Assembly: GCF_905475395.1 (NCBI RefSeq)
Contig: NC_058337.1
Location: forward strand, 117,236,368 to 117,300,367
DNA: 64,000 nucleotides
Source of the DNA: Chrysoperla carnea
Lineage: Eukaryota; Arthropoda; Insecta; Neuroptera; Chrysopidae
Direction: 5' to 3'
The number at the start of each line of letters is the position of its first letter. Position 1 is the first letter of the stretch. Of this stretch, positions 10,304 through 21,846 are shown one piece after another. The translations under genes were made by a program, and so were the position numbers. The notes beneath the pieces are model-generated. The model made no database searches. It saw only the letters and a program-made list of their open reading frames with translations, and was not told the DNA's origin.

Positions 10304-10757
10304 ATGTTTTGTACAGTTTATTGGCATATTAGAATTCAGGCCTGGGCGAGTTATTTTAAGTTAAAGTCACAATTGTTATAACTTTATAGTGTGCTATAAA
10401 CTTTATTGTGTGTCTCTTTATCCAAGTCCACATTGCTCATAGAGGAGGAAGCGAGACAGGTATTGCAAAAAAAAATTTCGATTTACTCATAAACAATGTA
10501 TTTGTTTATAACAATTTTTTAAACAACAATGGTAAAAAAAATTGAAAAAATTATTTTTATGTAGCTTTTAACCCTAAAAAATTAAAACAATTCAAAAATT
10601 TAAAAAAAAAAATTTTTTTCTTACTTTTTTTCATTTGTTAATTTTCAAATGTTAATAACAAATTGAAAAATAAAAATTTTTTTCAGCGCCATTTCGGATT
10701 TTTCCGAGAATATACAAAAAACTTACATGTTAACCGAGAATATACATGTTAACCAGA
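10304..10757. other. A+T-rich spacer
   Basis: Long A and T runs; no feature recognised. Confidence 0.5.
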
Positions 10758-10832
10758 TTAATAAAGAAATCAACACTGACTATGCATGGTATTTCAAAAA
10801 TTAACTAAGTCAATTGTTTGTTTTCACTTGTT
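10758..10832 (+). mobile_element. Family A, 3'-end fragment
   Basis: Contains only the terminal block: ATCAACACTGACTATGCATGGTAT, the palindromic AATTAACTAAGTCAATTG and TTTTCACTTGTTTT. Confidence 0.8.
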
Positions 10833-11589
10833 TTAAATTATATTAATGATTACTAGGTAAGTTTAGTTATATATTTCAGTCATAATAAAATTAAACCATG
10901 GCATGGTAGGCATGGTAATAAAATTAATTCCTTTTACCCTATATTTCAAACACATAAATCAGAAAATTAAATACATAATTAAAACTATAATATATGAATA
11001 TAATCAAATAAAATTATATATAATTTTCTTTTTATTTATTTAGTTTGGTTTTTTTTATATTTTTTTGGGAAAATTAAAGAGTGAGTATTGGCCTTGGTAG
11101 CAAATTGAAAAAAAGCTTCTTTGAGTGTTATAGTAGAGTTAAAAGTAGAGGTTGGATTATATGCCTTAAAAAATCCGCATCCGATTAAAACAAGCTAGAA
11201 AAATAATTAATATAAAATAATGATACCAAATATAAGTTTAGGCAATTTTATTACAGATATGATGTACAAATTACATACTGAACAAAATTATATCTTAATA
11301 TTAATTCTCTAGTCTGTTTTTTTATATGTGGTAAATTTTTAGACCGTGAGCTATTTTTCGTCAGAACCAGTACAATAAGCTTTAAAATGAGGAGTAAATC
11401 AGGCTAAAGATTCTCTGCCCCAACGGCAGCACAGGTTATTTATGCAACATCCACAACCAAATTTTTTATGAATTAATAAACTTGAGATATTGCTAGAATT
11501 AGTATGTATTTATTTATTATTTATGTTTGTTTACTAAATTTTGTACACAAATTTTAAACGTCAAAGTATTTTGATTACAAACGATGCTC
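10833..11589. other. A+T-rich intergenic stretch
   Basis: No feature recognised. Confidence 0.5.
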
Positions 11590-11690
11590 TTGAAGAGAAT
11601 TGATAAAAATACATACATACCAGAAGTCGAGCCTGGATCTTTTGGGTTCATGCAGAGCGACTTAGCCAACTGGGCCATACGTAAAATTTC
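11590..11690 (-). mobile_element. tRNA-derived SINE, same family as 10.1-10.3 kb
   Basis: On the minus strand: GTATGGCCCAGTTGGCTAAG (A-box region), a degenerate anticodon arm, CAGGCTCGACTTCTGG (B box), then a TATTTTTATCAATTCTCTTC tail that matches the tail of the 10.3-kb copy. It lacks a proper acceptor stem and is not a functional tRNA gene. Confidence 0.65.
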
Positions 11691-12859
11691 TCCAAAGTTT
11701 CAGGTAATGCGGTATACTAATAAATTTAAAAGTAAAAACGTGTAATATGGATTTAAAAAATTAAAATTTTTGAATTTGCATTTTTCTTTAAATAAATCAA
11801 GAAAATATCCAATAACTTGAATTTGCATAACATCAAATGTAGTTCGACCTTTAGTTTTAATATGATTAACGTTTTATTTTCTTTCTTGTTTTTTTTCAAA
11901 TGTATGTAGGTAACGGAGACTTTTCATATTATCCTTATCAAAAGTAAACGATCAATGATTTTGTATATAGTTAACCACAAACGAAGCCAATAGTAATTCT
12001 ATGTTTATTCTATTCTTTTTATGATGTATAGAGCGAGGTAAATTCTTTTTTGGTTTTTTAAATTGGTATCGTGGATTAATTACCGTAGGTAAATGAAAAT
12101 GCAATGTTTAAAGAAAATTTGATAAATTCATTTAATCTTTAAAATTAATTTCGATTAGATCTCTGCTTAAAGTATAAATACGACTCTTTTGAGGTTACGA
12201 TTGAAAGGGAATCCATGTAACAAACAGCGAAGTAGAGAAAATTTATTTTTCGAATATCTATAAAAACATCCATAAAGAGACTCAAAGATTTGTTTGTATA
12301 GGCGATATAACACTAAAAACGCTTTGAGATCGTTTTTTTCGGGCAAGAAAATATGGGAAAATTTTGTTTCTTGAATTAAAACCAAAATTTGGGTAAGTGA
12401 TATAAGTTTTTACAAAACAATATGCCAGGGATTTAAAGAAGGCAGTTTAAGTTTTCGAATGATATGAAAGAAAATTTCAGTACGATGATTATTTCAGATG
12501 ACACAGGATTTTAAGTCCAGAAGTGTCAATTTTGAAAAAGAATATCTTGGTCCAAAAAGCTCTTATGGTACTTTTTATAGCTCATTTTCAAGAAAAATAA
12601 ACAAGCTTTCGAGTGGTATTAACTAATTTGTTGTAAAATGAGTTTTAATATTTTGGTACGGTACTAAACTTCATATAAAATTTAGGGTTAACATTTATCA
12701 CCCTTCGTGCAAAGCGGCAAGGGGTTATAAAAAATTTTGAGCAGTAGATTCCAAAACAAGAAGGTACAAGTTTTTAAATTAGCCATTAAGTTCCAAATTC
12801 GATGGTTTTTCGCGGAGATACAGCTGTATGAAATTTAGGAAAAATTTTGTTCCTAATAA
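11691..12859. other. A+T-rich intergenic stretch
   Basis: No gene recognised. CTTCGTGCAAAGCGGCAAGG near 12705 resembles Helitron 3'-region sequence, but it is isolated. Confidence 0.4.
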
Positions 12860-13008
12860 ATTGGTGCAGTGTATTTTACCTGTGTAGATCAATCAATACC
12901 TTTATTTCGAGTTTTATGGAAGGAGGATAAGTGTGAGCAAGGGGGGTGGAACGATAACGCCGTGATCTTTACTTTTAAGCCCAGTGAAGCGGGCGGGTAT
13001 CAAGTTAG
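12860..13008 (+). mobile_element. Helitron-like 3' end (5' part decayed)
   Basis: Shares TTATGGAAGGAGGATAAGTG and CTTTTAAGCCCAGTGAAG, then CGGGCGGGTATCAAG, with the copy at 57.6-58.1 kb. Its 3' end reads GTTAG|T where intact copies read CTAG|T. The short open frame over it is incidental. Confidence 0.7.
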
Positions 13009-14046
13009 TTTAAGATATAAATTTCAAAAACTTAAAAAATCAGATAATAAATTCCAAATCTGCTTGGTCTACTTTCTGTGAGCTTTTTTTACGATCATCC
13101 TATATAAATTCAATGTATATTATACATATAATGTATTAAAATATGTGTGTAGTTTAACTAGAAGCGAATAGTAAAGTTGTAAAACTTATGCAATATTTTT
13201 TATGTAAAGCTCTACAATAGTGAGCTTTAACTCCATATATACACATACATTATATATTGTATGTGTGTATATGTATATACGTGTGACTTGGTCATTCATC
13301 AAATCTTATCAGTAAAAACTCTTTCCAATTGCCCAATGTTTTCCCGTCCCTTACTACTGCTACAATACTCCTCTACTCTATAATATTTTAATGCTCAAAC
13401 AATCATAATATATAAACTTTTATATACATTATTTTTATTTTTTTTAATGTATACGAACGAGTATAGTGAGTGTCAATTAAATTATGATCCACTTTTATTT
13501 ATTATTCATTGAATTTATATTTATGTTATTTTTTTTATTTAAATTAAATGGTATTGAAATAAATAAGTAAAAAATACTGTTTATAATAATGGCTTTTATT
13601 GCACTAAAAACCTAAAAACTAAAAAATATCTTTTATACAACAAATTTTTATTGAATAAAAAAGTAGCAAATAAATTGTTTTCTCTGAGTTTTCTTTGAGA
13701 TTATAGAACCAAATTTAATATAATAAACATATAGAAATTAAATTCCTGGACACTTTGACGCTAAAAGTAAGCTTTTCTACGAATTCATAATTAATTTTTT
13801 TAAAAGCTTGATTTTTCTTATATGAATTTAAACTAAGTATAAATCAATTCTGAAAATTTTAGGGGAGGTTGCTCGATTATTTAAATAAATAAAACACTTC
13901 GAAAGGAGGTATATTTAACATTGGTTTTATGGATGATATTTTTTCACAAATTAAAATTTCTAAAAAACTAGTCGGTGGAAATTAAAAAAAAACTATTTAA
14001 ATTCAACTTAAAACCTTCATAAATTATTAAAAACAAAAAAACCCGT
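13009..14046. other. A+T-rich intergenic stretch
   Basis: TG/TA-rich simple sequence around 13090-13290; no gene recognised. Confidence 0.5.
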
Positions 14047-14165
14047 TGTGCCCGATTAAGGAAGGACTTATGGACATGGTAGTGGGGACACAAATTTACA
14101 AAAATGTATTTTTTTCAATTTTGATGATGAATTATGTTATAACTAGACAATATAAGAGGAAAAGT
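14047..14165 (+). repeat. Fragment related to the TTAA-ended element at 21.3 kb
   Basis: GGACATGGTAGTGGG and TTTCAATTTTGATGATGAATTATGTTATAACT match the left part of the element at 21261-21846. No inverted partner end is seen here. Confidence 0.6.
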
Positions 14166-14875
14166 AATAATACCGGCTGCAATTTTTAGGCCCTATTACG
14201 GTATCAAGGGCGGGATTTATTTGTTATTTTATTATGATTTAGAACTGAAAATGACAAAGTTTTCTTCCTTTTATTCCATACATTTTAAACAGTTGATTTT
14301 CTGGCTCTAACAGTTCAATTACCAGATTTTTTAAGTATCCGAAAGTGAGGAATATAGAGAAATGATGAGAAATATAGATTTTTTGATAAGTTCGATCGTA
14401 AAATTTAATCGATAATATTTGATTAAATTTTTGGTAAATTTAGCATCGTATTTTCAATCATTTTAGTCAGTGATATTCGTTATCAAAGATATGGAACATG
14501 AAAATTAAAGTTTTATATAATTTTTACACAATATATTGATATTCATCCCGAAAAAAAGAAATATATATTGATTTAAAAAAAAAAATTATATACAAAATGT
14601 ATTTAACTGGGTTCTAAACACATGGTTAGTTAATAAAATTAAACCAAAATAAAACAAAAACATTATAAATTATTCAAAATTTAATAATTACATAGATTTT
14701 AATAATACACCTAGTTAAAGCTTTAATACTAACATATTTAAAAACCTATGAAGACGATAAATTAACCACAAGAATAAAATTATAAAAAGTATTAAAAAAA
14801 ATTATTATTTTATACAATGTACAGAATAGGGTAAAGTGTTGAACCTCAAACACAAGGTATCTTGAATAACATTGC
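14166..14875. other. A+T-rich intergenic stretch
   Basis: No feature recognised. Confidence 0.5.
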
Positions 14876-15490
14876 AGTTTAATATATATAGCAAGGTATA
14901 TCTTGCTAAAAAAATGTATTTATTCAGAAAGTTTAGTCGCAAGTTTGTCACGCTTAAAAATATTGATGCTATGAACAAAATTTTGGTATATTAGGTGTTC
15001 ATAAAATCACCTAATTAGTCCATTTCCGGTTGTCTGTCTGTCTGTCAACACGATAATTTAAAAACGAAAAGAGATATCAAACTGAAATTTTTATAGCGTG
15101 TTCAAGACGTAAAAAGATAGGTTCAATTCGTAAATGAGCAACATACGTCAATTGAACAAATGTAAAAAATGTTCCTTATAAAAAAAATTAACCACTTTTG
15201 AGTTTGACAACACTTTTTCGTAAACATCACTGTGAGGGCGCCAATTAGGTGAGAACTTAATAAAAAAATAAAAGACCATTTAGTAGTCTTGTAAAATATT
15301 ATTGAAAAACGAAAAAAAATTCTAGAAAATACTTCGGAAAACCAAATAAGAGCGTGGAAAGGCTACTATAATTGCGTTGGTTTTTTAACTATTATAATTT
15401 ATAAAAAAATAATGCAAGCACGGATATTTGACACTTTCTATACTGGGTATTTCAACAATTAACTCAGTCAATTGTTTTTTTTCACTTGTT
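14876..15490 (+). mobile_element. Family A, copy 3 (degenerate)
   Basis: The 5' end is scrambled, but the core (CACCTAATTAGTCCATTTCCGG, ACACGATAATTTAAAAACG) and the 3' end (CAACAATTAACTCAGTCAATTG, TTTTTTCACTTG) are clear. About 150 bp of unrelated sequence lies before the terminal block. Confidence 0.8.
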
Positions 15491-15765
15491 AAAAACCATA
15501 AATTGATAGAGACACAAAATCCTTTAAACTATTTCAAAGATAATTTTATAGTTTTTTTATTAATAGTAAATGATTATCAAGAATTCAATTTTTACTGAAA
15601 AAGTTTTCAAAATAGGTGTTTCGTTTCCGTGCGGCGGACAACATAATCTTTGTATGTCATTTGACTTCATGTTAATCGCGAAAAAACACGGAAAGCGTTT
15701 ACTTTAGCTGAGATACCCAAGTATTCCAAATAAGCTGCAATTCCTCTATATTTAAACCTTAATAA
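15491..15765. other. Intergenic spacer
   Basis: No feature recognised. Confidence 0.5.
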
Positions 15766-16090
15766 ATTAAAAATTTAAAGAAACCCCCAACATTAAATCA
15801 GGTCTGATTGATTAGTTTGTGATGTCCTAAACGTATGTCGTAACGGATGAACTGAATTTGATTTTTGTTTTTCTTTGAAAGGTAATTTGATCGATAGTGT
15901 TCTTAGTTATGTTTCAAGAAAATTTGCAACGTCAAAATCATCGTATCTTTTCTAGTTTTCAAGTGGAATCCTAAGCTTGCACTTGAAACATAGCTAAGAA
16001 TACTTTCGAACAAATTACCTTTAAAAAAATCAAAAACGATTCATCCGTTTAGGAGCTACAATGACACAGATAGACACACATAAACATTCA
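15766..16090. repeat. Dispersed repeat with internal inverted arms
   Basis: Begins ATTAAAAATTTAAAGAAACC and is related to the copy at 25527. Arms of about 75 bp (15840-15918 and 15982-16052) pair with few mismatches: ACGGATGA, GGTAATTTG, TTCTTAG(T/C)TATGTTTCAAG. A downstream GACACAGATAGACACACATAAAC block is typical of ends of insect interspersed repeats. Confidence 0.7.
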
Positions 16091-18276
16091 GCCACGTTAA
16101 ACGTCGGATATTAAAAAATGTGTTTGGAAACATACAAATGGAATTTAGAATTCATGGTACAACACTCTCCATTTCTATTGGATGGAGTGAGTAGAGAGTC
16201 ATATTTAAAATTATAAGTATTTTATAGATCATATCTAAATGACGTATTAGGTTTTTAAAGTTTTTAAATTCATATTTAAAAAAAAAAAAAATGTATGTAT
16301 ATAGTCCTCTAGCCACGAGCCTCTGGTGAATTATTTTATTTAGGTAGGTATGGTATGGTATGGTATGTATGTATAGGCTATGGATGGTGCGAGGAGGTTT
16401 TAAAAAAAATATTAAAAATACCGTACTTCGCTTTCAATGCGTTTTATATAAAATCCATTCGCGTACAGATATATACTATATTATCCATTAATCGTGGTCC
16501 AAGCATTTAGTGCAGAACAAAAAAAAAAAAAAAAAATGTAAATTGAAAATATACATTGTCTTCTATAAATATGACTTTGGGTATTTCATCGAAATTAGAG
16601 TTATTAAAATTCGAGTAATTCTAACAGAATCATCATTTAAATAGCAAAATGTAATCGTAAAAGTTCTTAAGAATTTATTTACTTTCTAGTTCTAGAACAG
16701 CCCGTTCATTTAATTAATATATGACTAATCTAATTATTTGAAAGTAATAATCTAGTAAAGCATTTATTCTGGATGCGTGGAGACTTAACGATGAAATTAA
16801 CAACATCGTTTCTAATCCAGTACGGTATGATGAAAAATATAATTTATTTTAAAGATTGGATTTTGAAAATGACAAGTAAAAACTTGAAAATTCTTCCTCT
16901 GAGTCATCCACGCCCAGCAATATAAAAAAGCTTAAATCACTCAAGCTTTTCAAAATAGCATATATTTTTGAAGCGGTTTTGATAAACTATATAAAAAATG
17001 TTAAAACTTTTTTTATCAAACTTTTCAACCAAGCCTTTGATTCCTAAATAGAATGACATTTTTGATGAATTTAAAGCAATGCGATTAATGTTAGAGGAAA
17101 ATGGATTACTTTCTTTGAGTGATTTTTTCTTAGCAGGTTAATTTTATTTTTTGGCTTCTTACACTTTCGATATCTCAAAAACTATAAAGCTATAATTTGA
17201 CACACTACTAAAGTGTAATCACACTGCAAAGTGAATTTGGTTCGTTAAATTCTGAAACGAACAGTGAAGTTGTATAGGTTTTCATTTTAAAAATAATTTC
17301 CATTATCCGTACTAAGACATTGAAAGCAAAAAATATGTATTGTACAAGTTTTATTTTTATATATGTCCTGCCCTTTGTAGATGCATACAATTAGGAAAAA
17401 GCTTATAATCTTTGAACAGTTAAAAAAGTCATCATAGTCTCATATCCATCTTGGTATAAGAAAAAGATTCCATTTGGAATCACAACCGGTGGTACTTGAA
17501 CAAATAAACAAATTTTGAAAAATTTTTTATTTGTAGGTACATTTTTTTCCTCCATAATCATAAATTATGGCAGGCACCTATTTCCAATACCGGTTCGTTT
17601 CCAAGTTTCTTTAAAAATGCTTGTTTCGCGTTTCTTTATTAATATACAGTAAGAAATGCATGACGTTTACTACAATACTGGTATGGTATAGAGACAGATG
17701 CTTGTCATAGAGATAGATGTTTCTATGTTAGCGTAAGTTATATTACAGTATTGAATGGGGCTATCCACCAGAAGTACTGTGGACTTGATTATCAATTTAA
17801 TGTCCCTTTTAAAACAATGTAAATTTTGATTGAACTCAATAATTTCTTGACAAAGTATAAATATTTGTAACTAAAAACATAAAATCATCTCCACATTGTA
17901 AGCACTATACAGAGCGCAAGCATGCAATGTTAAAATATAATTTCTTCATGTATTGCCGATAGCATATTTTCATAGAATCCTCCTGCTTGTTTGTCTGTTA
18001 CATTACGTTACGTTAACTTTAACTTTGCTGCCTTATAGTAAGATTATTTTTGATAAGGCGTTAACTATGTGTTATGGTGTAGTCTCAATTGTACCTTTAA
18101 TATCTTAACAACTTCTCATATTGGTCATATTTATATGAGAACAAATTATGTTTTTTTTCTTTTTTTTTTTACATTGTGTGTATAATTATACTCAGAAATC
18201 TTTACCTCCATTTTTATAACGATTTAGATGGTTTCATGCGCGGCCTTACATTAGAATACGGAGTAAGTATTTTAAT
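16091..18276. other. Intergenic stretch with a GGTAT microsatellite
   Basis: A short (GGTAT)n run lies at about 16346-16366 and a long A run near 16520. I see no gene in it. Confidence 0.5.
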
Positions 18277-18780
18277 TACCCCATCCACCGAGTTTCATCA
18301 AATACCAAATTTTTTTTGCGTTTTTCTTGATTTTTTCAAAGAGGTACCCCTTAAAAAAATTGCAAAAAATCGAGAAATTTTTTTTATCTCCAATTTCGAT
18401 AATACTCAGTATATAAGGTAATTTTGACTCAAAAAGTACAAAAATCGTGTGCATTTGATGCCTGATCGAGTGGTTTTTGAGATACGGACTAAAATCGATC
18501 CAAATATTGCGATATCTCAGAAATTCTGCATCCAAACATTAAATTAGCCGGATTTGTATACTTTTTGGATCAAAAGTACCCCATCCACCGAGTTTCATCA
18601 AATTTTTGCGATTTTTTCAAAGGGATACCCCTTAAAAAAAGTGCAAAAATCGAGAAATTTTTTTTATCTCCAATTTCGATAAAACTCAGTATATAAGGTA
18701 ATTTTGACCCAAAAAGTACAAAAAGCGTGTGCATTTGATGCCTGGTCGAGTGGTTTTTGTTATACGGAATTTTTTTATCT
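18277..18780 (+). repeat. Satellite-like tandem repeat, 300-bp period
   Basis: TACCCCATCCACCGAGTTTC starts at 18277 and again at exactly 18577. Both units carry GATAA(T/A)ACTCAGTATATAAGG and CAAAAAGTACAAAAA(T/G)CGTGTGCATTTGATGCC, with high identity apart from a ~22-bp deletion in unit 2. The second unit is cut off near 18780. More units lie at 30541-30890. Open frames on both strands follow the repeat and are not genes. Confidence 0.85.
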
Positions 18781-19159
18781 CCAATTTGTAAAGGAGAGAT
18801 AAGTTTAAAATTTCCGTAGAAAGGTTGTCAAACAACCTACAATATTACAATTTTTTGCAACAATTTAATTAATGAGAACATTGTTGGTCTGACTTTTCGA
18901 ATGATCGTAGCTTTTATATATATAATAGTTTAAAATTTCTTAATTAATTATAGAATTCCATAATAATATGGATATAATCTACTAAATGTGATTATAATAT
19001 TTAAATTAATCTAATTTCAAATGCATCTTTCGCCTATATTTGAATGCATTGAATGAATGAATGCATTATTATTAAGTAAACAACAATAATAATACATCAT
19101 ATAGTATATGTATACTATATAGGGGAATATGTAGTACCAAAGATCAAAATTTATAGACT

Positions 19160-19330
19160 TTTTTAAAGCAATTTCTAAATACGGTAGTTGTCTGATGTCG
19201 AATTTGCCGTATTACGCATAAAAATGTAAAACTAGACTTTATACCATGATAAAATTTGAAATTAAAATTGATTAAAAAACGAAGAAGTCATACGCATCCA
19301 TAGATTGTTGCCCATCACCTTTTAGCAAAA
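19160..19330 (+). repeat. Dispersed repeat (partner at 32.47 kb)
   Basis: Shares CTGATGTCGAATT(T/G)GCC(G/A)TATTAC, CATAAAAATGTA and TACCATGATAAAA, then AAATTAAAATTGATTAAAAAACGAA, with 32470-32645. Confidence 0.7.
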
Positions 19331-19575
19331 AAAAAAATTTTATAAGTATATTTTATATGCATATTGAAAGTAAAAAGAAATATTTTACAATGGAAATAGT
19401 CTCTGTTTATAGAACTCCTATCCCTACAAACCTTGTATGATCTAAAGAATTAAAAAATTTTACAGCTATTGATAAAAAACTTTACATTTATGGTACAAGA
19501 TCGTATTGAACCATGGGTTATACTATTATTTACATAAGTAAGATCACTTCACCGAAATTTTAACAGTTACTAGAT

Positions 19576-19940
19576 CCTCCTAATTATTTCTTCCTTTATG
19601 ACTTTTCGTACCCAATATTAAGCAAAAACAGCCAAACGTGCCGATTCAGTGACGCCAGTGCTATCGTCAAGACATAGCAATATAAAACGAGCGGAGTCAA
19701 TGCCAATTTTTTGTTTATCTGTTACATTTCGGTCAGTTTAAAAATTTTTTCTTTTACTGCGTTTCTATATAGAGGAGTATCTTTGATGAACTGAATTATC
19801 TTATCTTTATTAACGAAATTATCAAAAAGTGAGGGTGCCCATGCTAACCAAGCATCTTTCAAAAACTCTTCCTCTTGAAAAGGGTTAATATGCCGAGCAT
19901 TTGTGCCATTATATTTTAGTATAGACGACGACTGTTTATT
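19576..19940 (-). pseudogene. hAT-superfamily transposase remnant
   Basis: Two overlapping minus-strand frames read like the central part of hAT transposases of the GTF2IRD2/ZBED type. Segment 1 (19940-19722) has ILKYNGTNA, INPFQEEEFLKDAW and FIKDTPLYRNAVKEKI; the family typically reads PFxEGEFVKxC and IPLSRNTVK here. Segment 2 (19729-19576) is shifted by a frame and has NVTDKQKIGIDSARF and LCLDDSTGVTESARLAVFA; the family reads ALDESTDVTDTAQLxIF. The Asp in LDDST corresponds to the first catalytic residue. A frameshift near 19725, a TAA after LAVFA and loss of the C-terminal dimerisation region show that it is dead. I found no terminal inverted repeats. Confidence 0.75.
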
Positions 19941-19963
19941 TCAGTCTTTCATTACACTTGTGA

Positions 19964-20344
19964 TTAATTCATTTTGCACTGGTTCGCCTTTTTGACTAAT
20001 AAATTACTGATTTGTTTCAAAATATCAATTGTAATCCACGATGCAATGATAAAAAAAAAACGATCGCGTGTTCGCAGGATCACTTGTGTTCGTTCGTTAT
20101 ATAATACTTCATAGTGAACTTTGAGATCAGTGGCATACCCAAAATATTGAGTCGTGTGAAATTGGTTTGCCATCTCTGCTCTAGAGTATCTTTTAATATA
20201 TATAATGGAAGACCTTGTAAGTTTCTCTTGCAGGTATCCTCTTTTTTGATTGTCCAGTAAGTTCTTCAACTGTGTTTTTATCGACTCGGGTGAAATAAGT
20301 ATTATTGTTTTCTCTTGTAAATCGTACCACACTAAAATATTCAT
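19964..20344 (-). CDS. Unrecognised 126-codon open frame upstream of the hAT remnant
   Basis: This open frame runs from ATG at 20344 to a stop at 19964. It lies directly upstream of, and on the same strand as, the hAT transposase remnant. The predicted protein is mixed and charged (for example KTQLKNLLDNQKRGYLQEKL and LYNERTQVILRTRDR) with no low-complexity bias and no transmembrane segment. I do not recognise a domain, and no BED zinc-finger pattern is visible. By position it could be a decayed N-terminal part of the same transposon, a fragment of another element or a chance frame. In sequence this A+T-rich, frames of this length are uncommon but possible. Confidence 0.25.
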   Translation of the reverse strand: MNILVWYDLQEKTIILISPESIKTQLKNLLDNQKRGYLQEKLTRSSIIYIKRYSRAEMANQFHTTQYFGYATDLKVHYEVLYNERTQVILRTRDRFFFIIASWITIDILKQISNLLVKKANQCKMN

Positions 20345-21260
20345 GAAAAATAATAAAAAATGAGAAAATATATCTAAAAAAAATTAGAAAATGTTTCTAA
20401 AATTTAATATGTACTTATTATCATATGTATCAGTGGTACAGTACGTTGTTTCATCCAAGGTATATCCAGTCTTTTCAAACTTTATTCTCTCAATATTTTA
20501 TGTTACGTGAATTTGACATGGTTTGACAAAATTCGCATCAATAAACAGTCCAGAAACTATAAAATGATTCAAGATATATTGATAGCCAGGATATTACACG
20601 TTACCCTATATATATAATATGCATAATTATTATCAGATTAATTTCACTTGTGTTAATATTTACTTTCTCATAATACTATACGATACGTAAAGGTATAAAT
20701 AATTATTTATTTATATAACAATATTATATCGATGCAATAATAATGATGAATTTAAATATCATTGCAGCAGCCAGCATGGTTGCTGTTTTGTATACAAAAA
20801 AATGGTTAAATAAATGGAATTGTTGACATTTAGAAATCTGTGTGTTGATAAATGATTAAAATATTATTCATAATTTCACACTAAAATGTGTGATATCTAA
20901 ATTTAAATATTGCAATATTTAGTTTTTTTTTTTTTAATATTCATATCGTGATGATTGATTAGAGGTATTTACAAAAAAATTAACAATGTAACATTTTAAA
21001 AAATAAATGAAATATTTTGAAAAATCAACAACAAAAAAAGACGATTTTTTTATTCATGATTAGATTTAAAAAAACAGTTCGAACAAGCCCAACACTCACG
21101 GATCCAGCAAAACGTCTTTAGGTAAAATCCTTCTTTTTATAAATGATGCTCTTTTTCATGAATTACAAAATGAATTTTACATCTGCTCTATACTAAAGAC
21201 AGAGGACTTGGGATTACATTGTCCTGAGCGTTCTGCACTGATAACCTATTGCCTTATGTC
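20345..21260. other. A+T-rich intergenic stretch
   Basis: No feature recognised. Confidence 0.5.
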
Positions 21261-21846
21261 TTAAGGATGTATGAGCACGGTAGTGGGAGCAAAAATTTTA
21301 AAAATATATATTTTCAATTTTGATGATAAATTATATTATAACTTGACGATATAAGACAAAAAGTAGGAATAAAATTTTTTCGATATCTGGCGTAATTTTC
21401 AAAATATCGAAAATTGAAAATTTGGTTTAATTATTCAGCTTTCGATATTTCGAAAACCAAGACACATATCCAAAAATTTTATTCTTATTTTTCGTCTACA
21501 TTCATGAAGTTATTATAAATTTCATCATCACAGTTGAAAATAAGATAAAAACAGTTGGTTTTTTTTTATGCCATTGATTATATGTTAACTTTCTATCAAA
21601 AAATTTTGTTTAAATTTGTTTTCATTCATTCCAAGTGAAATTAATCGAATACTTTCAAAAATATGTCGTTTTTTGAGATTACTTTATAAGCGCTATGTAT
21701 TATTATATATCGATTTTCAATTTTTCTTAAAAATTTGCACGGATACCTATACTGAAATTTAACCACATACTCCTAGCGTAAAAGTATGCCTAAAAAAAAT
21801 TTGAGCCTTTAAATCAAACATTGTTGTCATGCTCATACATCCTTAA
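21261..21846. mobile_element. TTAA-ended element with 17-bp terminal inverted repeats
   Basis: Left end TTAAGGATGTATGAGCA at 21261, with its exact reverse complement TGCTCATACATCCTTAA ending at 21846. It is 586 bp with no transposase. TTAA at both outer edges may be part of the repeat or the target site of a TTAA-type family. Part of the interior recurs at 14.05 kb. Confidence 0.8.

Noticed and set aside
18176-18535. Open frames of 81 and 87 codons on opposite strands
   Set aside because: They coincide with the 300-bp satellite unit and are broken in the next unit.
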